Assembly (NCBI GenBank): GCA_903822005.1
Contig: CAIJNL010000036.1
Location: 1-64,000, forward strand
Length of the DNA stretch: 64,000 bases
DNA from: an uncultured Nitrospiraceae bacterium
GTDB taxonomy: Bacteria > Nitrospirota > Thermodesulfovibrionia > Thermodesulfovibrionales > Dissulfurispiraceae
Reading direction: 5' to 3'
The notes below the pieces were generated by a model. That model saw only the letters and a program-made list of their open reading frames with translations. It was not told where the DNA came from and ran no database searches. Positions 34,394 through 44,043 of this stretch are shown in pieces (the first letter of the stretch is position 1; each line of letters begins with the position of its first letter). The position numbers and the translations under genes are program-made.

Positions 34394-35254
34394 CTATTTA
34401 ATCTTTCCCTTTCTGTACTGTATATAAGCGTCTTTTATCGCAACATAAGGGTCTATGGATGCATTCTTCAGGTCTTCATACTCACCCACCTGCAATGAGG
34501 CCCTGTTTATATAGTTGGCCGCCGAGATCGCTATGGGCACATAAAACGGATTGAGATAGCTGGTGGGCGTAAGGTAGCCGTCAGCAACAGCGCCGACCCC
34601 GTCCCTTAACGAAGATGGCCCTAAAAACGGCAACACAAGGTAAAAGCCATCCCCAATGCCGTAGTGCGCCATTGCGAGGCCCATATCGGCATCCTGAGGC
34701 TTAAGGTTGATTTTTTCCGAGGCTGCTGTATCGAACAAACCGGCCATCCCGATAGTGCTGTTTATCCCGAAACGTGCGATCTCGATGCCCGCGCACTGTA
34801 TTCTTATCTGAACCAGGCAGCTTACGAAGCGGACAGGCATCGCAATATTATCAAAAAAGTTACGGCCTGCGATCCGAATTCCCTCCGGAAGCGCGGCATT
34901 ATATACACTGAAAAAGGGTTTCATAGCCCAGAAGTACAGTTTATCATTGAATCCGAACATGAGCCGGTTAACCGGTTCTAACGGGTCGGCAACAATTTCC
35001 TTATCAGCGTCATCGGTATCTTTGGTGGTCGCAGGGGCTTTTGTATCGACAGGTGAGATTTCGGCCTTGTCTGTTTCCTTTGAGGCCAATAGAACAGGCC
35101 CTGCTGCATTAGACGCAGTATGTATACGTTCAGAGTTAATTGCCTGGACCGCATCGGGCAAAACACTAGTGCAGAACGCGGAGGAAGGCATAAACAGAAC
35201 TGCCAATGCTATCACTATGAGAAAGTTTCCCGAAACAATGAGGTTCTTATACAT
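34394..35254 (-). CDS. mlaA: MlaA/VacJ-type outer-membrane lipid asymmetry protein
   Basis: MlaA is the outer-membrane component that removes phospholipid from the outer leaflet and passes it to MlaC. The 286-residue precursor has a signal peptide (about residues 1-28), a linker rich in Lys, Asp and Thr (about 30-85), and the MlaA domain starting DPLEPVNRLMFGFND with AGRNFFDNIAMPVRF, DADMGLAMAHYGIGDGFYLVLPFLGPSSLRDGVG and LNPFY. A lipobox is not clear (SAFCTS near 26). It overlaps the hpnM stop (TAATG), forming an hpnM-mlaA pair divergent from the hopanoid operon, so it may serve hopanoid or lipid transfer. Confidence 0.92.
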   Translation of the reverse strand: MYKNLIVSGNFLIVIALAVLFMPSSAFCTSVLPDAVQAINSERIHTASNAAGPVLLASKETDKAEISPVDTKAPATTKDTDDADKEIVADPLEPVNRLMFGFNDKLYFWAMKPFFSVYNAALPEGIRIAGRNFFDNIAMPVRFVSCLVQIRIQCAGIEIARFGINSTIGMAGLFDTAASEKINLKPQDADMGLAMAHYGIGDGFYLVLPFLGPSSLRDGVGAVADGYLTPTSYLNPFYVPIAISAANYINRASLQVGEYEDLKNASIDPYVAIKDAYIQYRKGKIK

Positions 35255-35898
35255 TATTTTCCCTTCCCTTTGCCGGCAAATGCCATGGTCTTTTCCTTGA
35301 GCATCGAGATCAGACTGTCGAAGCCCTCTTTATTCATTACACTAACAAATTGAGCCCTTGTCAATGCCAGCTGGCTTACCTCAACTATTCTTATGTCTAT
35401 TATCCGCCATTCGCCCGACATGCGGCGCAACAAGTATTTGAAATCTACTATCCTCTCCCCGCCAGGCTTCAATATGCTGCTTTTTACAGCAACTGTGTCC
35501 TGATCGACCGGCGCACTCCTTGATATATCAAAACTTTCGCCGGAGTATCCGTCAAAACGTCCGGCATAGGTGGCAACGGTCCAGTCTGTATAGGTCTTCA
35601 GGTATATTTCCCGCTGTTTTGGGGTCAGTTTTTTCCAGTGGCTGCCCATTGCTTTGCTCGCCATGAAAGAAAGTGCGAAAACATCAGAAATGACTGGCTC
35701 AAGGAGTTGATATCGTCCCTTGTAGCCGAGTTCATCGGCCCCTTTCATAGTGTCGAGCAATGCAGCATTTAACCTGCCAATTGTGTGTTCCGGTGTCGGG
35801 CCATCTGCCGCAGAAAGAACAGGCGACAATAAAAAAATTGCGGCAAGCAGCAAACAGGGAATGAAAATAATGTATGTCGCTATTCTTGAATGGTTCAT
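35254..35898 (-). CDS. hpnM: HpnM, MlaC-like hopanoid-associated periplasmic protein
   Basis: HpnM belongs to the MlaC/Ttg2D family and is found in hopanoid loci; a role in periplasmic carriage of hopanoid or phospholipid is suspected. The 214-residue precursor has a signal peptide (about residues 1-32, ending VLSAADG) and the domain with YQLLEPVISDVFALSFMASKAM and LRRMSGEWRIIDIRIVEVSQL. ATG 35898 is chosen for the signal peptide; ATG 35934 is also in frame. Neither has a good Shine-Dalgarno. It is the first gene leftward from the divergent promoter region. Confidence 0.85.
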   Translation of the reverse strand: MNHSRIATYIIFIPCLLLAAIFLLSPVLSAADGPTPEHTIGRLNAALLDTMKGADELGYKGRYQLLEPVISDVFALSFMASKAMGSHWKKLTPKQREIYLKTYTDWTVATYAGRFDGYSGESFDISRSAPVDQDTVAVKSSILKPGGERIVDFKYLLRRMSGEWRIIDIRIVEVSQLALTRAQFVSVMNKEGFDSLISMLKEKTMAFAGKGKGK

Positions 35899-35913
35899 AA
35901 TTATGTCGGACTG

Positions 35914-35945
35914 ATATAGGCTGCGGAGAATCATACAGCCTATAT
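35914..35945. promoter_or_regulatory. Inverted repeat in the divergent hopanoid promoter region
   Basis: ATATAGGCTG (35914-35923) and CAGCCTATAT (35936-35945) form a perfect ten-base-pair inverted repeat with a 12-base spacer. It lies between the divergent starts of hpnM and hpnN, about 15-50 bases from each. Position and symmetry suit an operator controlling both directions. No regulator gene is adjacent. Confidence 0.5.
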
Positions 35946-35996
35946 GTTATATTAGTCAAAAGAGGGCCCTTTTGCAAATGGGCCTGACTGACCGGT

Positions 35997-38615
35997 ATGA
36001 AATCCAGACATTATTACATAAGATTCCTTCAGTGGTGCGTTCGGAGCATTGTACGCTATTATGCCGCAGTAATTGCGAGTACCCTGGTATGCACGGCATT
36101 CGTTATGTTTTATTGCGCAGGCAATTTCAGGATCAATACTGACCTCTCAGGCATGATATCTGACAAACTGCATTTTCGCCAGCTCGAAAAAAAACTCTTC
36201 TCGGCATTCCCTGATCTCACCGATACAATAGTTGTTGTCATAAACGCAGAAACATCAGGCAAGGCAATCGGTGCGCGCGATATTCTGTATGACCGTCTCC
36301 GGAAAGATGGGAAACTCTTCAGGAATATCTATCTGCCCGGAGGAGGTATTTTTTTTGAGAAAAACGGTCTGCTCTATCTCGATGTAGAAGATCTTGAAAA
36401 ATTATCCGGGCATCTTGCCGAGGCGCAGCCTCTAATGGGACTTTTGTCCCGGGATTTTAGTCTCAGGGGGCTTTTCGGTGTCCTCGAAACTGCGCTTAAA
36501 CATCAGGGAGATGGTAATACATCTGACAAGCGGCTTTTGTTCCTGATCGACCGCATGGGGGACGCTTTTGACAGCGCGGCCCGAAACCGGGAATACAATA
36601 TGCCATGGGAGAGCATGATATTAGATGAAAAGACTGCTGCTTCCCAGCAACGACAGTTCATTATAATTAAACCATATTTCAATCCTGACGATCCCGCATC
36701 AGGAGAAAACGCTCTTCAGGCTGTCCGTAACGCGGTTTCGGGGGCCGGCATTGATAAGTCGGTCAGTGTGCGCATTACCGGCGATATAGCCCTTGCATAT
36801 GATGATTACATGACGGTCAGGAACAGTGTCGGCATGGCAACATTCCTCTCGATTGCTCTTGTAGGAGTGATACTTTTCATAGGCCTTGGATCAGGCCGTC
36901 TTGTCTTTTCAAGTCTTTTGGCGCTTTTAACAGGACTTGTCTGGACTACAGGGTTTGCAATATTTGCGATTGGTAGTCTGAACCTGATTTCGGTCACTTT
37001 TGCGGTGCTATTTGTCGGGCTTGGGATCGATTATAGTATCCAGTTTTGTCTCCGCTATAGGGAACTCGTTGAAAGTGGAGCGGATCATGGCGAGGCAATA
37101 ATGACCACGGCCCAGGGGGTTGGAAGAGGGCTGTTGCTCAGTTGTATAACTACTGCAATCGGGTTTTATGCCTTTTTACCGACACCTTATGAGGGGGTGG
37201 CTGAGCTTGGACTGATATCAGGAACCGGCATGTTTATAAGCTTTTTTATCAACATGACCCTGTTGCCCGCGCTGTTGACTGTCATGCCGCTCAAGAAGTC
37301 GGGGCGCGGATACATGCAAATTTTGCCGCGTTTGACCTTCCCTTATAAAAAGGCCAGGGCCATATGCACTATGTCTCTTGCCATTGGGCTGGGGGCAGCC
37401 TGTTTTTTACCAAAGGTCTATTTTGATTATAATCCGCTGAATCTATATGATCAGTCTTCCGAATCGATCATAGCGATTAAACAGATGTTTGATAATACGG
37501 AAATCCCTCCGTGGACTATTTCCATTCTGGCCAAAAGCGAGTCTGACGCCAAAAGCCTGGCAGAAAAGCTGTCTGCCATAAAGGAGGTGAAGGCTGCAGC
37601 GGTAATTTCGGATTTTGTCCCTGTCAGGCAGACGGAAAAAATGAGTATCATTTCAGATATTGCCCTGTTTATGCAAAAGCCGGGCGATATGAAGATCAGG
37701 CAGACAGACTATAACCAGAAGATGACTGCCCTTGACCGTTTTGAGCGAAGCCTGGAAAAGATGCGTGGATTAAAGACTGCATCTGACGGACACATAGGCA
37801 GGCTGCTTGAAGCAATCCGTTCTTTCAGCACCGGGCTTGAAACCTCTGATGCGGGAATGAACTCGTTCAGCCTGCTCGAAAGAGGTTTGCTGTCGGGGCT
37901 TCCGGGGCTGCTTAAAAGGCTCGACGGTTCACTGCATCCATCCCGTATTAGAAGAACGGACATCCCTGACGACATCATGAGACAGTACGTATCATCCGAA
38001 GGATTATACAGGGTGCAGGTTTTTCCCGGGGAAAATCTGCTCAAAATCGATTCGCTGACTCACTTCGTGGATGCCGTAAGGTCTGTAGCTCCTGATGCTA
38101 CTGACGCACCTGTGACTATCTACGAGACAGGCAGGGCCGTTACCTCATCCTTCAGGCTGGCAACTCTACTTGCCTTGGTCTCAGTTGTCATTGTTCTCCT
38201 TGCAGAATTGCGTAATGTGATGGTGACAGCCATGATACTTATGCCGCTCGCATTGGCAATTCTTTTAACAGCAGCGTTTTCTGTCATTTGCTCGATACCG
38301 CTGAATTACGCCAATGTTATAGTTTTGCCGCTGCTTGTCGGGATTGGAGTGCATAGCGGGATTATGTTCATGATCAGGTATTTGAGCGAACCGCCAGCTG
38401 ATGGTAATATGCTTGGCACCAGCACGGCACAGGCCATTTTCCTGAGTTCCGTAACCATGATGATCAGCACGGGATCACTGGTTTTGTCTTCTCACAACGG
38501 CATATCAGGTATGGGTGCGCTCCTTACTGTCTGTTTCGCTTTTTTACTCGTTTCCATACTAATACTGCTGCCCGCCCTGACCAGACTCTTTCAAAGGGAT
38601 GGCATGCGGAAATGA
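35997..38615 (+). CDS. hpnN: HpnN, RND-family hopanoid transporter
   Basis: HpnN is an inner-membrane RND (MMPL-type) transporter that moves hopanoids toward the outer membrane. The 872-residue protein has two halves, each with one membrane helix (about residues 20-40), a large periplasmic region, and then a bundle of membrane helices (about 285-450 and 715-865). The first bundle includes VLFVGLGIDYSIQFCLRYRE, a typical RND segment; the second has the matching LPLLVGIGVHSGIMFMIRY. Start ATG 35997. The stop overlaps hpnK by four bases (ATGA). Confidence 0.92.
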   Translation: MKSRHYYIRFLQWCVRSIVRYYAAVIASTLVCTAFVMFYCAGNFRINTDLSGMISDKLHFRQLEKKLFSAFPDLTDTIVVVINAETSGKAIGARDILYDRLRKDGKLFRNIYLPGGGIFFEKNGLLYLDVEDLEKLSGHLAEAQPLMGLLSRDFSLRGLFGVLETALKHQGDGNTSDKRLLFLIDRMGDAFDSAARNREYNMPWESMILDEKTAASQQRQFIIIKPYFNPDDPASGENALQAVRNAVSGAGIDKSVSVRITGDIALAYDDYMTVRNSVGMATFLSIALVGVILFIGLGSGRLVFSSLLALLTGLVWTTGFAIFAIGSLNLISVTFAVLFVGLGIDYSIQFCLRYRELVESGADHGEAIMTTAQGVGRGLLLSCITTAIGFYAFLPTPYEGVAELGLISGTGMFISFFINMTLLPALLTVMPLKKSGRGYMQILPRLTFPYKKARAICTMSLAIGLGAACFLPKVYFDYNPLNLYDQSSESIIAIKQMFDNTEIPPWTISILAKSESDAKSLAEKLSAIKEVKAAAVISDFVPVRQTEKMSIISDIALFMQKPGDMKIRQTDYNQKMTALDRFERSLEKMRGLKTASDGHIGRLLEAIRSFSTGLETSDAGMNSFSLLERGLLSGLPGLLKRLDGSLHPSRIRRTDIPDDIMRQYVSSEGLYRVQVFPGENLLKIDSLTHFVDAVRSVAPDATDAPVTIYETGRAVTSSFRLATLLALVSVVIVLLAELRNVMVTAMILMPLALAILLTAAFSVICSIPLNYANVIVLPLLVGIGVHSGIMFMIRYLSEPPADGNMLGTSTAQAIFLSSVTMMISTGSLVLSSHNGISGMGALLTVCFAFLLVSILILLPALTRLFQRDGMRK

Positions 38616-39469
38616 CGATGTTGCGCGAGGAATCGAAATATGTGGTTTTTGCGGCGGATGATCTGGGACGAAGCAAATCTGTCAACGAAGCTATTATCGA
38701 TGCTCACCGGAATGGTATTTTAACTGCCGCAAGCATGATGGCAGGCGGAGAGGCTTTTTCTCATGCCGTAGAACTGTTCCGTGACATAAAGGGTGTTTCC
38801 CTGGGGTTACACATTACACTTTGCGACGGGAAAGCTGTGTTGCCGCATTCAGCCATTCCGGATCTGATATGGACCGATGGCCGTTTTTCTCTGGGGCCGG
38901 CTGCTGCATGGATCAGAATGGGACAGAAGAAGATTTTAAAGCAGGCAGAGAGGGAGATTGAAGCCCAATTTGATGTGCTTGAAGCAGCTGGTGTCTTTCC
39001 AAGTTATGCCGATAGTCACCATCACCTGCATATGCATCCGGCTTTGTTCAGACTGACCTGCCGAATTGCTGCCGGCAGGGGGGTAGGATGGATAAGGGTA
39101 CCAAATGAACCGCTGTCGGTCATGTTCAGATTCGGGACGCAGGGGCGGGGGGTAATGCCTTTTGCGGAGAAGGCGGTTTTTGGAATGCTCAAAGCTTCTA
39201 ACATGAGAATGGCGGAGAAATATGGTCTTCGCTGCGCCAGGAATGTGTATGGGCTTTCACGCTCAGGAAGTCTGGACGAAGAATACCTGCTTTCTCTTTT
39301 TGAACACATGTCTGTTTCTCGAGGCCCTTTTGTGAGTGAAATATTTTGCCACCCTGATATGGCTACTTGTACTGGATTGCGCGAATTGAGCGCTTTGAAA
39401 TCCCGGGCAGTTATTGAAAAACTGGACTCTTTTCGGATAAAACGAATAGGATATAAAGATGTCGATTGA
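38612..39469 (+). CDS. hpnK: HpnK, YdjC/ChbG-family hopanoid deacetylase
   Basis: HpnK removes acetyl from N-acetylglucosaminyl-bacteriohopanetetrol made by HpnI. The 285-residue protein has the YdjC-fold motifs: FAADDLGRS near residue 11, LGLHITLCDG, and the metal-binding YADSHHHLHMHP near 132. The conserved C-terminal EIFCHPD is also present. It overlaps hpnN and precedes a small transporter gene. hpnI lies about 6.3 kb downstream in the same orientation. Confidence 0.92.
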   Translation: MTMLREESKYVVFAADDLGRSKSVNEAIIDAHRNGILTAASMMAGGEAFSHAVELFRDIKGVSLGLHITLCDGKAVLPHSAIPDLIWTDGRFSLGPAAAWIRMGQKKILKQAEREIEAQFDVLEAAGVFPSYADSHHHLHMHPALFRLTCRIAAGRGVGWIRVPNEPLSVMFRFGTQGRGVMPFAEKAVFGMLKASNMRMAEKYGLRCARNVYGLSRSGSLDEEYLLSLFEHMSVSRGPFVSEIFCHPDMATCTGLRELSALKSRAVIEKLDSFRIKRIGYKDVD

Positions 39470-39505
39470 CATAATAATTAGGGTTTGTGAGTGCCAGGAG
39501 ACTTT

Positions 39506-39952
39506 ATGAAGACATTTGTCGTAATTTTTATAGCGACATTAAGCGCAGCCATAGGCGAAGTGTTGCTTAGTTATGGGATGAGGCGAAATGGAGAAGTAGA
39601 TCTTTCCGAGCCGTCGCAGTGGCTCGACCTGATAACTTCGGTAGTAAGAAATCCTTATGTTTTTGCAGGCGTTATTCTGCTGGGAGTATTCTTTTTCCTT
39701 TATCTGGCGGCTCTTTCGTGGGGCGATATAAGCTATGTGATGCCGTTAACAGCCATGTCTTTCATATTCGTAGCTCTTATGGCCAAATTTTTGCTTAATG
39801 AAGACGTTTCCGTGTACCGCTGGGCAGGAACTGTACTTATTGTAATCGGCATAGCATTTGTAGTTCTTGACAACGGCAGTGTCAAAACTGGTGAATTTGC
39901 CGGTAATAGTGAAGGACAACGAGTCATTGATCATGTTGACAAGGATAACTGA
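39506..39952 (+). CDS. EmrE/EamA-type small membrane transporter
   Basis: A 148-residue protein with four predicted membrane helices and the half-size drug/metabolite transporter pattern (SYVMPLTAMSFIFVALMAKFLLNEDVS, then WAGTVLIVIGIAFVV). The family includes ArnE/ArnF-like flippases for polyprenyl-linked sugars. ATG 39506 has AGGAGA upstream. It lies between hpnK and shc in the hopanoid operon. It is not HpnL, which is a larger and different membrane protein. A role in moving a hopanoid or a lipid-linked sugar is inference from context. Confidence 0.8.
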   Translation: MKTFVVIFIATLSAAIGEVLLSYGMRRNGEVDLSEPSQWLDLITSVVRNPYVFAGVILLGVFFFLYLAALSWGDISYVMPLTAMSFIFVALMAKFLLNEDVSVYRWAGTVLIVIGIAFVVLDNGSVKTGEFAGNSEGQRVIDHVDKDN

Positions 39953-40022
39953 TAAGGGTTGAAATATAAGGGTTGCAATTCGCAGAAGACCGGGGAATTG
40001 CGGTGAAGCTATTGGACCAAAA

Positions 40023-42041
40023 ATGGATGAGATAATAAGAAATACCGTTAACAGGATTTTTACCCAGGCAACCAGATCTGATTCGCCCGGTTCTGCAGCG
40101 GGACAGCGGCAGAAGCAGATGCCATGCCCTGATATAAATGCGATAAAAGCCATGCTGGATGGGGCAATCTGCAAAACCCACGCTTACTATTTTGAACAGC
40201 AGTATGGCGACGGGTATTGGTGGTATGAGCTTGAGTCCAATGTAACTATAACGGCCGAATACCTGATGCTTCTTCATTTCCTCGGCTTGAACACCAGGGA
40301 AAAGGACCGGAAGATTGCCAATTACATTCTGAATAAACAGAGGCCGGATGGTACCTGGGCGATTCACTACGGGGCACGGGGTGATCTCAATACGACAGTT
40401 GAGGCCTATTTTGCCCTCAAACTTGCCGGACATTCTGCCGACTCGTTGCCGTTGTGCAAGGCGCGGAATTTTATACTCGAAAATGGCGGAGTTGAAGGCA
40501 CGAGGGTATTTACACGGATATTCCTCGCTCTTTTTGGCGAGTTCAGCTGGAGGGCCATTCCGTCCATCCCGGTTGAGTTGAATCTCTTGCCATCTTGGTT
40601 TCCGATAAACATATATATATTTTCGAGCTGGGCCAGGTCTACGATAGTTCCTCTATCTGTAGTTCTAGACCTCAGGCCCGTGAAGCCTCTTCTGGACGGC
40701 AAAGGTGTCAGGGAACTCTACAGGGAGCCTGGCCGGCTGCCTCATTTAACCGTAAAAAAACTGCCTGTTTTTTCTCTCAAGCATTTTTTTGTTGTCCTCG
40801 ACCATATCTTTAAAGTATGGGAGAAGTTTAAATTAAGGCCGCTCAGGCGGCTTGCTCTCAAAAAGACCGAGAGATGGATACGAGACCATCAGGAGTCGTC
40901 AGGAGACTGGGGAGGGATTCAGCCTGCCATGATTAACTCCATCCTGGCTCTTGTTGCGCGAGAATATAATGTTTCTCACGGCACCATAAAGAGAGGCTTG
41001 AAGGCAATCGAAAGGTTTACTATTGAAACGGATGATGAGCTGGTGTTGCAGTCCTGCATTTCTCCAATATGGGACACGGCCCTGACTGCGCTCGCCCTTG
41101 AATATTCCGGCGTTAATAAAGACCATTTCTCGGTCTTGCAGGCCTCGAAATGGCTCGCAACCAAGCAGATATTCCGCAAGGGTGACTGGAGCGTGAAACT
41201 GCCTGATCTGACTCCCGGTGGCTGGGCATTCGAATTCGACAACAGCTGGTATCCTGATGTTGACGATACTGCCGTTGTGCTGATGCTGCTTTACAGACAC
41301 ATGGACAAGGAATTTATCAGTCCCGAAAATCTCGAGACCGGGCTGCGCTGGATAATCGGTATGCAGGGCAATGATGGAGGCTGGGGAGCTTTTGATGTGA
41401 ACAATAACATGAGATTGCTGAACCAGCTGCCATTTGGCGATCTTGAGGCCATGATTGACCCGAGTACTTCCGATCTGACCGGCAGGGCGCTCGAGATTCT
41501 GGGACTTGCCGGATACAATCTTTCCCACAGGGTTGTAAAGAAAGGGCTGGTCTTCATTAAAAAGTACCAGGAGACTGATGGCTCTTGGTGGGGAAGATGG
41601 GGAGTTAATTATATTTATGGCACATGGTCAGTGCTTTCCGGTATTGCCTCTGTAGGAGAAGACATGTCGAAACCTTATGTCAGACTTGCGGTAAGATGGC
41701 TAAGGACGACGCAGAATCCGGATGGAGGGTGGGGCGAATGCTGCGGGTCTTACGAAGACTCTTCTCTTAAATGCAGCGGACAGAGCACACCTTCGCAGAC
41801 AGCATGGGCCATGCTTGCATTAATGGCGGCAGGCGAGGGCCTTTCTGTTGAAGTTCTAAGGGGGGCGGAGTTTCTGCTGAACAGGCAGAGGACTGACGGC
41901 ACCTGGGATGAAGAGGAATTTACGGGCACCGGTTTTCCCAAATACTTCATGATAAGGTATCACAATTACCGGAACTGCTTTCCGTTGATGGCTTTGGGAA
42001 GAATCCAGTCTCTGATAGGGCAACAGGGCGCCAAACATTGA
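40023..42041 (+). CDS. shc: Squalene-hopene cyclase
   Basis: Cyclises squalene to hopene and hopanol, the first dedicated hopanoid step, as a monotopic membrane enzyme. The 672-residue protein has the catalytic DxDD motif as D412-V-D414-D415 (WYPDVDDTAV). It carries several QW repeats (QRPDGTW, QESSGDW, QGNDGGWGAFD, QETDGSWWGRWGVNY, QNPDGGWGE, QRTDGTW). Length is slightly above the bacterial norm, with an N-terminal extension of about 40 residues. Squalene-forming genes (hpnCDE) are not in the window. The stop overlaps the TTG start of hpnA. Confidence 0.96.
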   Translation: MDEIIRNTVNRIFTQATRSDSPGSAAGQRQKQMPCPDINAIKAMLDGAICKTHAYYFEQQYGDGYWWYELESNVTITAEYLMLLHFLGLNTREKDRKIANYILNKQRPDGTWAIHYGARGDLNTTVEAYFALKLAGHSADSLPLCKARNFILENGGVEGTRVFTRIFLALFGEFSWRAIPSIPVELNLLPSWFPINIYIFSSWARSTIVPLSVVLDLRPVKPLLDGKGVRELYREPGRLPHLTVKKLPVFSLKHFFVVLDHIFKVWEKFKLRPLRRLALKKTERWIRDHQESSGDWGGIQPAMINSILALVAREYNVSHGTIKRGLKAIERFTIETDDELVLQSCISPIWDTALTALALEYSGVNKDHFSVLQASKWLATKQIFRKGDWSVKLPDLTPGGWAFEFDNSWYPDVDDTAVVLMLLYRHMDKEFISPENLETGLRWIIGMQGNDGGWGAFDVNNNMRLLNQLPFGDLEAMIDPSTSDLTGRALEILGLAGYNLSHRVVKKGLVFIKKYQETDGSWWGRWGVNYIYGTWSVLSGIASVGEDMSKPYVRLAVRWLRTTQNPDGGWGECCGSYEDSSLKCSGQSTPSQTAWAMLALMAAGEGLSVEVLRGAEFLLNRQRTDGTWDEEEFTGTGFPKYFMIRYHNYRNCFPLMALGRIQSLIGQQGAKH

Positions 42042-43042
42042 AGGCACTCGTGACCGGTGCAACCGGGTTTATCGGATTTCATGTAGCACGATTTCTGAGA
42101 AGCAAAGGCATTGGGGTAAGGGCGCTTGTTCGGCCCGGAGGCGATACTTCCGCGCTCAGGGCGGTCGGTGTTGAGATCAGCCCGGGAGATGTCAGGGATT
42201 ATTTGTCCATAGAGAAGGCGCTCCGGGGGTGTAGCGTAGTTTATCATCTCGCTGCAGATTACCGTCTCTGGGTGCCTGAGCCGGATACCATGTATGATAT
42301 TAACGTTCGGGGTACAAAAAATATAATGTCCGCAGCGATGGCGGCCGGTCTGGACAAGGTCATCTATACCAGTACCGTAGGCGCTTTGGCGACGAGTCAG
42401 TACGGCAGGCCCGCTGATGAAGACACCCCTGTAAACTTAAGTGATATGACGGGACATTACAAGAAGTCAAAGTTTTTGGCAGAGAAGGAAGTATACGGTT
42501 TCATTGAAAAAGGTCTGCCTGTTGTAATAGTGAGTCCGGCAACTCCCGTGGGTTCTATGGACACAAAGCCAACGCCGACCGGCAAGATTATAGTTGATTT
42601 TCTGAACGGCAGGATGCCGGCATATCTCGATACGGGGCTGAACTTTGTGGATGTGGAAGATGTGGCATGCGGGCACTGGCTTGCGTATCTTCATGGCAGG
42701 ATTGGTGAGAAATATATACTCGGAAACAGCAATATGAGCCTTGGCGATTTTCTCGCACTGCTTGCAGCAATTGCCGGGAAAAGACCTCCTGCTGTTCGCT
42801 TGCCATATTTCCCGGTACTTTTCGCAGCTTATATTAATGAGTTAATTTCGAGAGTGACTAAAAAGCCCCCTCTGATTCCTCTGTCCGGAGTTCGGATGGC
42901 ACGCAAGTATATGTATTTTGATTCATCAAAGGCTGTAAGGGAATTGAAATTACCGCAAAGTCCGATAGACGGCGCTCTCCGGAAGGCGGTTGCGTGGTTC
43001 GGCGACAACGGATATCTGCTGGAAGGGAAGATTGCCTTATGA
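42038..43042 (+). CDS. hpnA: HpnA, NAD-dependent sugar epimerase/dehydratase family protein
   Basis: A hopanoid-locus short-chain dehydrogenase of extended type; its exact reaction is not settled. The 334-residue protein has the nucleotide-binding TGATGFIGFHVA near the N-terminus, the DVRD segment, and the catalytic pair in YKKSK. The start is TTG 42038, which overlaps the shc TGA by four bases and gives the normal N-terminus. It overlaps hpnH by ATGA. Confidence 0.93.
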   Translation: MKALVTGATGFIGFHVARFLRSKGIGVRALVRPGGDTSALRAVGVEISPGDVRDYLSIEKALRGCSVVYHLAADYRLWVPEPDTMYDINVRGTKNIMSAAMAAGLDKVIYTSTVGALATSQYGRPADEDTPVNLSDMTGHYKKSKFLAEKEVYGFIEKGLPVVIVSPATPVGSMDTKPTPTGKIIVDFLNGRMPAYLDTGLNFVDVEDVACGHWLAYLHGRIGEKYILGNSNMSLGDFLALLAAIAGKRPPAVRLPYFPVLFAAYINELISRVTKKPPLIPLSGVRMARKYMYFDSSKAVRELKLPQSPIDGALRKAVAWFGDNGYLLEGKIAL

Positions 43043-44043
43043 GATTTCCACTTGCTCTTCATGCGGCAATGACGAGATCCTTTATAAAAAACGCCATAGA
43101 GGGAAGAAAGATATTCCCTCTTGTGCTGATGCTTGAGCCTACGCACCGCTGTAATCTCGTCTGTGCGGGTTGCGACAGGATAAGACTGCACAAGGATGAC
43201 AGGCCGATTGACCTTTCGCTGGATGAATGCATGCAGGCGGTTGTTGAGTCCGGCGCCCCCGTAATTACTATTACCGGCGGCGAGCCTCTCATGTACCCTG
43301 ATCTCAAACCGCTTATCGAAAAAGTTCTTGCGCTAAAGAGGCATATCTATTTGTGCTCAAATGGCTTGCTTATGGATAGTTTTCTGGATACGATAGAACC
43401 GAGTTCTTCGCTGACCCTGAATATTCATCTCGACGGCATGGAAGAGACCCATGACCGCATAGTATGCAGGCAGGGAACTTTCAAGACGGCTGTTGCGGCG
43501 ATAAAAAAAGCCCGCCGTCTTGGCTTCAGGGTAAGCACCAATACATCAGTATATAAAAACACTGACATCGGTGAGCTTGAGGAGTTGTTCGGAATGCTAA
43601 AAGACGCGGATGTTACCGGCATATTAATAGCCCCAGCGTTCAGTTATGAGAGTGTCGATGAGGATATCTTTCTCGAGAAGGAGGAGATTGCCGAAAAATT
43701 CGGCCGCATGGGACCACTTTTCAAAAAGTATCCGTTGATCAATTCACCGATTTATCTCGATTTTCTTATGGGCAAGAGAGATATGAAATGCACGCCCTGG
43801 GGCAATCCTACCCGGAATCCGCTTGGCTGGAAATCGCCCTGCTATCTGATCACTGACGGCTACTATAAAACATATTCCGAACTCATCGGAAAAACCGACT
43901 GGTCGCGTTATGAAAACGGTCTTGACCCCAGATGCAGTAATTGCATGGTCCATAGCGGATTTGAGGCTACAGTTGTAAGAAACGCCTTTTCTCATCCAGG
44001 TGATCTGCTGAGACTGGCGCTCTGGAACCTGCGAAAAAATTGA
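43039..44043 (+). CDS. hpnH: HpnH, radical SAM adenosylhopane synthase
   Basis: HpnH joins 5'-deoxyadenosine to hopene to give adenosylhopane, the first step of the extended side chain. The 334-residue protein has the radical SAM cluster C38-x3-C42-x2-C45 (HRCNLVCAGC) followed by GGEPLMYPDL, and a C-terminal Cys region (DPRCSNCMVHSGFE). ATG 43039 overlaps the hpnA stop. The next gene (CruF-like) starts on the hpnH stop codon (TGATG). Confidence 0.95.
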   Translation: MRFPLALHAAMTRSFIKNAIEGRKIFPLVLMLEPTHRCNLVCAGCDRIRLHKDDRPIDLSLDECMQAVVESGAPVITITGGEPLMYPDLKPLIEKVLALKRHIYLCSNGLLMDSFLDTIEPSSSLTLNIHLDGMEETHDRIVCRQGTFKTAVAAIKKARRLGFRVSTNTSVYKNTDIGELEELFGMLKDADVTGILIAPAFSYESVDEDIFLEKEEIAEKFGRMGPLFKKYPLINSPIYLDFLMGKRDMKCTPWGNPTRNPLGWKSPCYLITDGYYKTYSELIGKTDWSRYENGLDPRCSNCMVHSGFEATVVRNAFSHPGDLLRLALWNLRKN

